A program made the translations under genes and the position numbers. A stretch of 64,000 nucleotides of DNA from Pseudomonas fluorescens (GTDB lineage Bacteria > Pseudomonadota > Gammaproteobacteria > Pseudomonadales > Pseudomonadaceae), in assembly GCF_003732425.1 (NCBI RefSeq), contig NZ_MOBX01000015.1, positions 576,303 through 640,302 on the forward strand, written 5' to 3'. Every line of letters begins with the position of its first letter. Position 1 is the stretch's first letter. Positions 1 through 8,062 of this stretch are shown here, piece after piece. The notes under the pieces were generated by a model. It did not search any database. It worked only from the letters and a program-made list of their open reading frames with translations, and was not told the DNA's origin.

Positions 1-102
1 ACGTGAAATGTCGACATAGCCCTGGTAGTGCCAGCCTTCCAGTGTTACGAAGTCACCACTCACCACCAGATTTTCATTCGCATAAATGACAGTCCCGCTC
101 AT
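1..102 (-). CDS. Partial unknown protein downstream of tcaB
   Basis: Only the first 34 codons are in the window; the rest lies beyond base 1. The protein begins MSGTVIYANENLVVSGDF. The ATG overlaps the tcaB stop as ATGA (99-102), so it is probably translationally coupled and the last or next gene of the Tc A-subunit operon. I do not recognise a family in this stub. Its place in the operon suggests a Tc-associated accessory role, but that is inference only. Confidence 0.6.
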   Translation of the reverse strand, partial: MSGTVIYANENLVVSGDFVTLEGWHYQGYVDISR

Positions 103-3100
103 GATCGCGCACTCCCTTGCCCGGTTATTTTGCTGCGTTTTTTCTCAATCCCGTCGACCAGATCAGTGACCTTGCTGACAAATGGCGGTGCGCCGACTTT
201 GGCCGTGAAGCGAAGCCGTATGATGATGTCCGTCATCGACCGCAGGATCGCCGCTTGCGCCGGAGCTTCCGGTCGAGGGAAATTCAGCCTCCAGCACGAC
301 ACCGCGCCGGTATTTTCGAAAGGATTGAGCAAGCCTTCATCGGGCTTCATCGCCGCCATGCCGTTGTCGGCGATGCCCATCGACAACGCAATTTGCTGAC
401 CGCTGCGCAGATTGAACACCACATCGGACGGCACATTATCGGTCGGCTCATGCAGGTACAGCACCGATTGCGTCGTGGCCCGTACCGCCGTTTTGCTGCC
501 AAGTTGCATCAGAGTGGCGGACACATTCTCATAAGGGCCGACCAGCACCGGTAAATCGATTTCCATTGAGCTGATCTGACGGCAGTAGTGTCCCGGATGG
601 CTGCGATCAAACATCAGTTGTGTCAGACAGAAATCCAGCGAGCCGGTGAGTTTCAAATGCGCCAGGGCCGTTGCCCATCGCGTGAAACCCGTCTGTGGGT
701 CGATCTCATCATCAAACAGTTTGCTCAGGGATACGGTGTGTACCAACTCCAGGCGTCGCTCGTGCCGTTGCAGGTATTCGCGTTCCAGGCCCAGCAAAAA
801 GGCACGCAATTGCTCGCCAGCCGTCAAGCCATGTCGCTGATCAAGCCACACCTGCGGCAAAGGCGCGATCGAATCGTAATCCGCGGTTTCGGCACTCAGC
901 GAGTTCTGTGCGGTAATGCACAGACTGACGACCGCGTCGTAAGCCTGATAATGCAAGGCCTTGAGCTGGCCGAGCATCCAGCCGTACAGCTCGGAGCGCG
1001 TGGCGCGTTGTTTCAGATAGTTGTACAGGATCAACGCCTGACTGTTGGCGCGCAGCGTTTGCTCAAGGGAGGTGCGGGCTGCGCTGGCGGCATGCCGCTG
1101 CGCTTCGATTTGGCCGTTGATCGACTCCACTTCCGCCACTGCCAATCGATGTTGCAGTCCCCATTCATTGCGGCGTCGGCGGTAAGCTTCGGTGGTTGCC
1201 TTCTTGTCGGCGTCCAACTGCTCCACCGCTGCGGAGATACCCAGGCCGAAACTGATGGCTTCAAGTGTCTGATCTAGGCGATGGCCACCGTTGGACATTC
1301 CCAGAATATTCGGCACGGAAGCAATCACGGCTGCGGCAGGCTTGAGATAAGAGGACGCCAGCGACAGATTTTTGGAGCGATACAGGCTGTCCATGACTTC
1401 GTATTCGACGGCCGACACGTTTTCGTCATAGTTCTTCTTGTACGTATCGGCGCGTTGCTGCGCCACCGCCCGACTCAGTTCAAGTGCTGCCACGCTCGCG
1501 TCGAGTTGAGCGATGGATTGCTCCTGCATGGTCTGGGCGAAAGCGCTCAATTCCACCAGATGAGTCTGTTGCAACTCTTCCTGTTCGGCGCGATCACGGC
1601 GTTCCAGCAGGTTCAGCACCTGACTGCCGTAATCCTGCAGAGCCTGCACCGCACGCAGTGCCGCTTCGTAGCTGACCCGCCAGCGGAACGCATTGACCTG
1701 TACCCGACCGCCCATCGGCCTTGGGCCGGCTCCGGTACCGGCGGCCAGATCGCGCAGCAACTGATTCGGGTCGGTGGGCGGACTGAACAGCGGGATCGAC
1801 ATCGGCTTGCCGTCGAGGGTGAGGAAGTTGCGCAGGTTATCCAAACGCTGCCCGGGGCCGGCAAACAGATCCAGCAACGTTTGATTGACCGGTACTTTGA
1901 ACGGCCCGGCCGCCAGCATTCCCAGCAGGGGCGCAACGCTGGAGCCCGACGGGACGTCCGCGAGGCTGTAGTCCATCGTCTGTTCAAATGCTTCAAGCTC
2001 GGCACGTGTACTGCTTTGCTGCATAAGATCGCCGACCGTCTTGGCTTTCCAGTGGGATACCGAGCGCGCCACGGGGGGCTTGCCCATCAGGAATCCCGCC
2101 TGCACGTAACACAGTTTCGCCGCCACCAGGCTGTCGCGGGTCAGCTGCCGGTAGTACCAGTCCCCCCAAGCCATCAGGTTTTTCACATACTCGCAAAACA
2201 CCAGAATCTTGAAGTGCCGCGGCGCGGAATAGCCGATGGCATCGGGGTCGGCGGGTGCCAGGGCTTCACACCCCGCATTGCCCTGTTCTTTGGCCAAGGG
2301 CCGGCAGCGCCAGTAATCTGGTTTGCCGTTGGAGTCGCGGGGATCTGCTATGGCCTGCGGATCGAACAGGTAATGCAACCAGCCCTGAGCTTCGGCAAAG
2401 CGGTCTTCGTCATGCAGACGCTTGAATACCAGATGGGGCAGATGAAAAAACAGCTCCCAGAAAAACAGCCCGTTGGCCCCGTCGAACGCCCCGTTGACCT
2501 CTGTGAAATCGGGTGCTTGTGAGGGCGCCGGTTCGTGAATGAACTGGCTGTCCCAATCCAGAACGGCCTCCACGGAGATGTTTGAGCGGTGCACCAGCTC
2601 CGGGCCGAAGAGTGAGTTCAGCCGTGCGTATTTCAAACGGTAGGCAGCCCCCAGTTCGAAGGACAAGAACTGCGCTGCGTTCTCGGTGTTTTTCACCAGG
2701 ACAGGCACATTGAAATCTTCAAGGTTGATGATCGATAGCCTGAACGTCCTGCCGCCGAATCCAGCCGCTGCAGTCTTGAGGGTGAACGTTGTCGTGTCCG
2801 GCCATGTACCTTTGTCGCGCGAAAACGATTCCTCAAATGCGATTGTCCAGCCACCTGCCGAGGACTTGTTGAGGATCACCGGTTTGGGATCGTTGTCCGC
2901 CGCGTTTTCCAGGGCGAGCGTAAACGCAAGCGTTGACGGTGAACCCAACCCCGTGGGCCGGCAGAAGCCGCTCACTGTCAGTTCGTCTTTGGTCCCAATG
3001 CGGATAGCAGCGGCTTCCAGGCCCAGAAAAGGAGTCATGGCCCCATCGGGCTCGTTAACGACGGTAACCGTCACCTGACTGCCGAGCGCATGCTGAACCG

Positions 3101-4169
3101 ACTCGGGCCCGGTAAATCGCTTCATTGCCAGCTCCAGCACGGGGGAGATGACAGTTTCCGGACGCATCAGCACATCGAAGACCCTGTGCGCCTTGATCGG
3201 TGTTGCGGTTCCGCTTTTCGTTGTGATGGAGATACCCAGCTTGTCTTTGCTTAATGGATCTCCCTTCAGCACGGTTGCAATCAAGCGAAAAGTGACACGG
3301 TCGACGGGGCCGCTGAATTCGTACACTTTCATCGGCGCCGACCATTGTCCACCCTGGTTCATGAACGCCAGGTTGACCTCAAGGTTTTCCGGTATGAACT
3401 GATCCTTGTCCTGGCCCTGCGCCTTGTCGCGCCACTGCGCCCATACCACACACAAGCGGCCGTTCCAGAACACCGGGCGTATGTCGAGCACCTCGCTGGC
3501 CGGCTGGATGTCCACCGATTGCCATTCACTCCAGGCGGCCGGGTTGACGGCCACGCATGAGGTCGTGATCACGATCTCCGCCTTGCGCCAGAAGTACTGG
3601 AAAGGCTGCGCCCGCTGGCGCCCGATAAAGTAGTAGTCCGCCCGTTCCGGTGAGTTGCCGTGCATGTAGCAACTGATGACGTCCAGATCACAGGTCTGCT
3701 CGAACGCGTGCAGGTAATCCTGCAAGGCTGCCTGCACTGAATCAACGTTGAGCCGGCTCTGGTTGAGGTCGTTTTCAAGGGTCTTGAACAGGCTGGACTT
3801 GCGCTGGCGGACAAACGGGTTGATGAAGTTTTCGGGATACAGCTGAATCATCTGTACCGCTGCCCAGTCCGGGTAATTGCTGTACAACTCCCACTCGGCC
3901 AACTCGGAAGACGAGAATTCATGCCTGGCAAACCCGGGCTCCAGCTTGCGGTACACCGCGTGGATGTACTGCTGCGCGCAGCTGGTCGCTTCGGCGACCC
4001 AGGAACTCTGCACCGCGTAGGTGTCCAGCGGATCCATGCGCAGCAGTTCGAACAGATCCGCCGACGTTTGCACGAAAGCGTAACGCTCTTTGTTCACTTG
4101 CCCGATGCTGTATTCGAGCAATGCGGAACGACGTTTTTCCAACAGAAAGTCGATATCACTCTGTGCCAT
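99..4169 (-). CDS. tcaB: Tc toxin A component, C-terminal half (TcaB-like)
   Basis: A 1356-residue protein matching the C-terminal half of Tc toxin A subunits, which form the pentameric bell-shaped pore that binds target cells and injects the toxin. Seen: the segment YPENFINPFVRQRKS (about residues 111-125), typical of the start of the neuraminidase-like/ABC-toxin region; long alpha-helical stretches around residues 860-1090; and the C-terminal TcB-binding domain ending with NPFENTGAVSCWRL and then TDIIIRLRFTA, a pattern seen at TcA C-termini. The start has a strong ribosome site (AAGGAG, 7 bases before ATG). It follows tcaA by 50 bases and overlaps the next gene by 4. Together TcaA and TcaB total about 2595 residues, close to a single-chain TcdA, so this is a split A subunit. 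Confidence 0.9.
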   Translation of the reverse strand: MAQSDIDFLLEKRRSALLEYSIGQVNKERYAFVQTSADLFELLRMDPLDTYAVQSSWVAEATSCAQQYIHAVYRKLEPGFARHEFSSSELAEWELYSNYPDWAAVQMIQLYPENFINPFVRQRKSSLFKTLENDLNQSRLNVDSVQAALQDYLHAFEQTCDLDVISCYMHGNSPERADYYFIGRQRAQPFQYFWRKAEIVITTSCVAVNPAAWSEWQSVDIQPASEVLDIRPVFWNGRLCVVWAQWRDKAQGQDKDQFIPENLEVNLAFMNQGGQWSAPMKVYEFSGPVDRVTFRLIATVLKGDPLSKDKLGISITTKSGTATPIKAHRVFDVLMRPETVISPVLELAMKRFTGPESVQHALGSQVTVTVVNEPDGAMTPFLGLEAAAIRIGTKDELTVSGFCRPTGLGSPSTLAFTLALENAADNDPKPVILNKSSAGGWTIAFEESFSRDKGTWPDTTTFTLKTAAAGFGGRTFRLSIINLEDFNVPVLVKNTENAAQFLSFELGAAYRLKYARLNSLFGPELVHRSNISVEAVLDWDSQFIHEPAPSQAPDFTEVNGAFDGANGLFFWELFFHLPHLVFKRLHDEDRFAEAQGWLHYLFDPQAIADPRDSNGKPDYWRCRPLAKEQGNAGCEALAPADPDAIGYSAPRHFKILVFCEYVKNLMAWGDWYYRQLTRDSLVAAKLCYVQAGFLMGKPPVARSVSHWKAKTVGDLMQQSSTRAELEAFEQTMDYSLADVPSGSSVAPLLGMLAAGPFKVPVNQTLLDLFAGPGQRLDNLRNFLTLDGKPMSIPLFSPPTDPNQLLRDLAAGTGAGPRPMGGRVQVNAFRWRVSYEAALRAVQALQDYGSQVLNLLERRDRAEQEELQQTHLVELSAFAQTMQEQSIAQLDASVAALELSRAVAQQRADTYKKNYDENVSAVEYEVMDSLYRSKNLSLASSYLKPAAAVIASVPNILGMSNGGHRLDQTLEAISFGLGISAAVEQLDADKKATTEAYRRRRNEWGLQHRLAVAEVESINGQIEAQRHAASAARTSLEQTLRANSQALILYNYLKQRATRSELYGWMLGQLKALHYQAYDAVVSLCITAQNSLSAETADYDSIAPLPQVWLDQRHGLTAGEQLRAFLLGLEREYLQRHERRLELVHTVSLSKLFDDEIDPQTGFTRWATALAHLKLTGSLDFCLTQLMFDRSHPGHYCRQISSMEIDLPVLVGPYENVSATLMQLGSKTAVRATTQSVLYLHEPTDNVPSDVVFNLRSGQQIALSMGIADNGMAAMKPDEGLLNPFENTGAVSCWRLNFPRPEAPAQAAILRSMTDIIIRLRFTAKVGAPPFVSKVTDLVDGIEKKRSKITGQGSARS

Positions 4170-4219
4170 GCTGCTTGCTCCTTGGGGAAAACCGGGATAA
4201 ATGCCTGTCGAGAAACCGC

Positions 4220-7200
4220 TTATTCCGGCACCTCATCGCCCTCGAACGTGATCGGTCCGAATTGCGGGCCCCCATCCGGGCCAAGCAGACTGAAGATGAA
4301 TCTCCCGCCGGTGGTGCTGGACACGAATACCCGAGCCAGCCCCTCCTGATCGGTGTACCCCTGTCGCGGTCGTACGATTGCAACAGGGATTCGCGTCACA
4401 TCCATGGGCATCCAGGTCCAGTTCACCAATACGCCCTGACCAAGGTTTCCGTACTTGTCCATCATGGTTGCGTACAGCTCGACTTCCTGCCCCGCCGGCA
4501 CCACTCCCGAGGGCACAGGAGATCTGAAAGGAATCGGGAATTGCATGCTGCTGAAATCTGCTTCGATGTTGACCGGCGGCGCATACCAGGGCTCGAACTG
4601 ATCCAGCCAGTACATCGGACGCTCCGTCCCCATCTTGCCGCTGGGGATATAGTCGAATGTCCGGATCCCGTTTTTATCGGTCACGCCGTTTTCGAGTTTG
4701 CCCAGCGAGGCTTGCCAGTAAATCGTGACACCCTCCATTGGCGCGCCTTCGGCATTCTTCAACGTCACCGTATAAGTGGCTTTTTCTCCCGGCTTGTTGG
4801 CGATGAGATGGTCATTCGTCACCACACACGTGATCGAGACCAACGCCTTGAGATCTGTCGCTACCTCAACGCGCGGTATCTGCGCAGTGGTTCTGCTCAA
4901 CAGGGCGAGTTCGGCCGCTACGGCGTACTGGTTTTTGGAAACGGCGTCAGCCACTGTTTCGGGTAAACCGCCAAGCAGAAAAACTGTGAGGGCGTCCATG
5001 CCGGTTTCAGCGGACAGTTCACGTACGCGCATCAGCAGATCGAGTTGTTTCAACGTCCGCGGAATCGGCCGCACCGGATCCATACGCGTTACGCATTCGC
5101 GCACGTCCTGCACGCTCCAGGCATAGAACCTGGCCAGTTTGATCGTCGATACCTGGTACGCAAGCTCTTTGGCATGAACAGAGAGTGATGGTGGTAACGC
5201 AGCGACCTCCCGCAGGTAATCGAGCAGTGTCTGCTCAGGCTGCTCGCCAAGCCCGAAGGCGTGCGTGAGTGTCGTCAGGTAATACAGCGTGTTCAGCGAA
5301 AAGGTGTGTCTGTCGGTCTGAGCGAGCCAGTCCCGATAGCCGTAATCCAGATACTCCTGCAACACCGCAGCGTTCAATTGCAGCGTCGATACCACTGCAC
5401 TGCGCCGGCGCACATCGGCCAGCAGGTCGATCAACGGATCCTTTTCAGTATTGCGCCCTTGCAGCGAAACTTCTTCAAGCAATCCGGTGCGCTGGAGCAA
5501 CAACTGCAAAAAGTCGCAGACCGATGTACCGACCCAGTTGAGGACCGGTACTGCCAGTGTTTCATCGACACCGGCATAGAACGCCAGCTTTTGTTTGACC
5601 ACCGACACTTGTTGTTCCGTGGCCTGCAACAGCACATTGAGCATGGCCGAGACCAACGTGTCGCGCTGATCCTCCCAGGATTTGCCCAGCGCAATGTCGA
5701 CCGCCCACGCCAGCCTTTTACGAGCGAAGATCAGGTATTCATCCGCCGTCATCTCCTCATATGCCAGCACCAGCCCACTGGTACTGACCAACGCAGGCAG
5801 GCTTTCGGAATCTCCGTCAGGCGGAGTCCATTCAACGCTCTCACTCAGGAAGTGCAACCAGCTTGCAGCACCCGCGGCCGGTACATTCGCGGCCAGCAGA
5901 TCGGCATCGGAAAGCATTGCGGCCGGCAGCAGGTTGCGCACTTCTTCGAAGAAGGCCAGCTCCCGCTCGGTGACTGAGTGCCCCGTTGGCAACGGCTCCG
6001 CATGCTCGACCACCCATTTCACCGGCAAGTCACTTCGCTCGCACCATTGCCTGCACGCATGCATGGCAGTGATGAGGGTCAAGATATCGACGGCAATGAG
6101 CCGATCAGCGCTTTCATCGCCCTGCACTGCAATCACAGGTATACCCGCCAGACCGTTGACCCAGTCAGTGCCTCCCAGCAGGTGCAACAGCCGCACACCG
6201 ACCTCCGGCTCGATACCCAGTAGCCGGGGCAGTTTCACCAGTCGATAAAAGCTCGAGAGGATCGGCGCAGATCGGGTAAATGCATTGCCCGTAATGTTGT
6301 GCGCCCTGGCGACCGCCGCCGCCAGTTGCTGATAAATTTCGGGTTTGATATTCAAGACGGCGCACAATCGACTGATGGTCAGATCAGTAGCGCCTGGAGG
6401 CGGCACCACCGGGAAACTTCCCCCATCGAGTTTCAAAGGCTGGCTGTATTCACCCTGACGGTTACCCAGAACATTGAAGACCTGATCGAACTGCGCAGGC
6501 ACCTCGCTCTGCCCGTAGACCGACAGGTTATCGAGGAACACCACAAAGTCTGCTGCGCTGCATTCGTACCCTTCTTTCAACAACTGGAACAGCCCGAGCG
6601 CATGCACGACGTTGTCCGTGATCAGCCATTGCCCCGCCAATGCCGGATTGCCGCGCGCCTCGGCCCGCATCGCCGCGGCGAGAACCGCGTCAACTTGCTC
6701 GCTGGGCAATTGCATCCAGTTGTCGAGGCGCACCTTGCGGTTCATCCGGTTCAGGGCATCACGCCCGAGGGGCTGACCGGGACTGATCGACAGTCGATTG
6801 AAAATATTGCTCGATCTGTCGACGATGCTCACGCCGGGATGACGATTGGCATTGATGTAAACCGAACCGGACCGAGCGTTTTCGATGTCTGGCGGAACCT
6901 CGGACGGCTCGAATGTCACGTTGGGCGAGCGTACGGGAGCAAACTTGCCGACGGACACCAGGCGTTCAATTTCCAGCGTGTCGAGCTTTGTACGTTCGCC
7001 GAAGAATCTGACCTGATTCAGGTTCATCCACGAAAGTGGATCGGTGCCAAAGTTGACGCGATAAAAATCCTGCCACTGCGCCGCATCATTTCCCGGGGCA
7101 GTCTCTGTGAGCAGCTCACGCTGATACGGACCTAAACGCGAGGCATGCGTCAGGGCGCGTCCCGGACGGACAGCACTTGGTGTCGCTAAAAAATTCGGAT

Positions 7201-7939
7201 AAGACGGGTCAATCGCGTGGTCGAAATCCCCCGTCGAACGCCGGTGTAGCTGCGCGATACCATCAATCGTCACCCAGTGCTGGTAATACGGCAGACCATT
7301 GGGATAGCGGGTTTTTATCAGGGCATCTTCGACGTCGGTGTCCGGCTCGTTCGCTTTGATAAAGTCTTCGAGCACACGGGTGATAATGTCCACCGAGGAC
7401 ACCGACTGGAACACCGCATTGAAGTCGACCTCCAGGTTTTTCAGATCTTTACGGCGATCATGCAGCATGATTTTGCTGTCATCGCCAACAGCCTCGATTC
7501 GCTCCTTGATCCAGAGCAACAGGTCGATCAGGTAGGCCACTACGCCCAGAGACGACTCCAGCGCATTGGCAGGTGCGAGTTTTTCAAACAGGACTTGAGG
7601 AAAAATCCTTTCGAACTGCGGGCCGTCTACCAGCGACAATAACCCGCTCGATTGCGCCACCTCATCGGCGCCGTGCTCCGCTAGCGGATCACGCTGAAGA
7701 AACCGGCGACGCACATAGGTGGCCAAGGCGTTGGTGCGATACACGAAGCGTTGCGCATCCTGCTCACTCAGCGCGTATTCCCTGACCAGCCCCGGCACAC
7801 CCTTACGCACCAGCGGAAAAATCGATCCTCCGCCCGAGAGATAAGCTTTGAGCTGTTGCAGACCGGCATCCATTGTCGCTTGTTCTTCACCGAACAATTG
7901 CTCGAACATTTGCACCGGGGGACGGGGCGATAGCGTCAT
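4220..7939 (-). CDS. tcaA: Tc toxin A component, N-terminal half (TcaA-like)
   Basis: A 1239-residue N-terminal half of a Tc A subunit (Salmonella virulence plasmid VRP1/28-kDa-type region), forming the shell and upper channel. The N-terminal part (MFEQLFGEEQ..., LSEQDAQRFVYRTNALATYV) and the helical middle fit this family. The last roughly 200 residues look like two tandem bacterial Ig-like (Big_1) domains, with KPGEKATYTVTLKNAEGAPM and a later VPAGQEVELYATMMDKYGN, ending the protein just before TcaB begins. I chose the ATG at 7939 because AAGGAAC lies 7 bases upstream; a start at 8023 is possible but has no such site. Transcription probably runs from the Ig gene or from the motif at 8044, through tcaB. 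Confidence 0.9.
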   Translation of the reverse strand: MTLSPRPPVQMFEQLFGEEQATMDAGLQQLKAYLSGGGSIFPLVRKGVPGLVREYALSEQDAQRFVYRTNALATYVRRRFLQRDPLAEHGADEVAQSSGLLSLVDGPQFERIFPQVLFEKLAPANALESSLGVVAYLIDLLLWIKERIEAVGDDSKIMLHDRRKDLKNLEVDFNAVFQSVSSVDIITRVLEDFIKANEPDTDVEDALIKTRYPNGLPYYQHWVTIDGIAQLHRRSTGDFDHAIDPSYPNFLATPSAVRPGRALTHASRLGPYQRELLTETAPGNDAAQWQDFYRVNFGTDPLSWMNLNQVRFFGERTKLDTLEIERLVSVGKFAPVRSPNVTFEPSEVPPDIENARSGSVYINANRHPGVSIVDRSSNIFNRLSISPGQPLGRDALNRMNRKVRLDNWMQLPSEQVDAVLAAAMRAEARGNPALAGQWLITDNVVHALGLFQLLKEGYECSAADFVVFLDNLSVYGQSEVPAQFDQVFNVLGNRQGEYSQPLKLDGGSFPVVPPPGATDLTISRLCAVLNIKPEIYQQLAAAVARAHNITGNAFTRSAPILSSFYRLVKLPRLLGIEPEVGVRLLHLLGGTDWVNGLAGIPVIAVQGDESADRLIAVDILTLITAMHACRQWCERSDLPVKWVVEHAEPLPTGHSVTERELAFFEEVRNLLPAAMLSDADLLAANVPAAGAASWLHFLSESVEWTPPDGDSESLPALVSTSGLVLAYEEMTADEYLIFARKRLAWAVDIALGKSWEDQRDTLVSAMLNVLLQATEQQVSVVKQKLAFYAGVDETLAVPVLNWVGTSVCDFLQLLLQRTGLLEEVSLQGRNTEKDPLIDLLADVRRRSAVVSTLQLNAAVLQEYLDYGYRDWLAQTDRHTFSLNTLYYLTTLTHAFGLGEQPEQTLLDYLREVAALPPSLSVHAKELAYQVSTIKLARFYAWSVQDVRECVTRMDPVRPIPRTLKQLDLLMRVRELSAETGMDALTVFLLGGLPETVADAVSKNQYAVAAELALLSRTTAQIPRVEVATDLKALVSITCVVTNDHLIANKPGEKATYTVTLKNAEGAPMEGVTIYWQASLGKLENGVTDKNGIRTFDYIPSGKMGTERPMYWLDQFEPWYAPPVNIEADFSSMQFPIPFRSPVPSGVVPAGQEVELYATMMDKYGNLGQGVLVNWTWMPMDVTRIPVAIVRPRQGYTDQEGLARVFVSSTTGGRFIFSLLGPDGGPQFGPITFEGDEVPE

Positions 7940-7972
7940 GATCAGGTTCCTTGAGTCGAAAGCCGGCACAAA

Positions 7973-7997
7973 CGGCCTGACGTGTGATGTCAGGCCG
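7973..7997. terminator. Hairpin between the Ig gene and tcaA
   Basis: Perfect 9-bp stem (CGGCCTGAC / GTCAGGCCG) with a 7-base loop, 34 bases upstream of the tcaA start. On the minus strand it is followed by a weak T-rich stretch (GTTTGTG). It could act as a partial terminator/attenuator or as an mRNA 5' structure; it is not a textbook terminator. Confidence 0.4.
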
Positions 7998-8043
7998 CTG
8001 ATGCGTTGATAGTAATTTGGCACTCAATGGCGGTAGATAGATA

Positions 8044-8059
8044 CTGTCAGATCTGACAG
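8044..8059. promoter_or_regulatory. Palindromic Tc-locus motif, copy 1 (upstream of tcaA)
   Basis: CTGTCAGATCTGACAG is a perfect 16-bp palindrome, 105 bases upstream of the tcaA start and immediately downstream of the Ig gene stop. Related sequences sit upstream of the Ig gene (11018-11033) and tcB (19687-19702). The extended match to the tcB copy on the plus strand is TGTCAG-RT-YTGACAGGTTC. I infer an operator for a dimeric regulator; no regulator gene is identified. Confidence 0.55.
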
Positions 8060-8062
8060 GTT

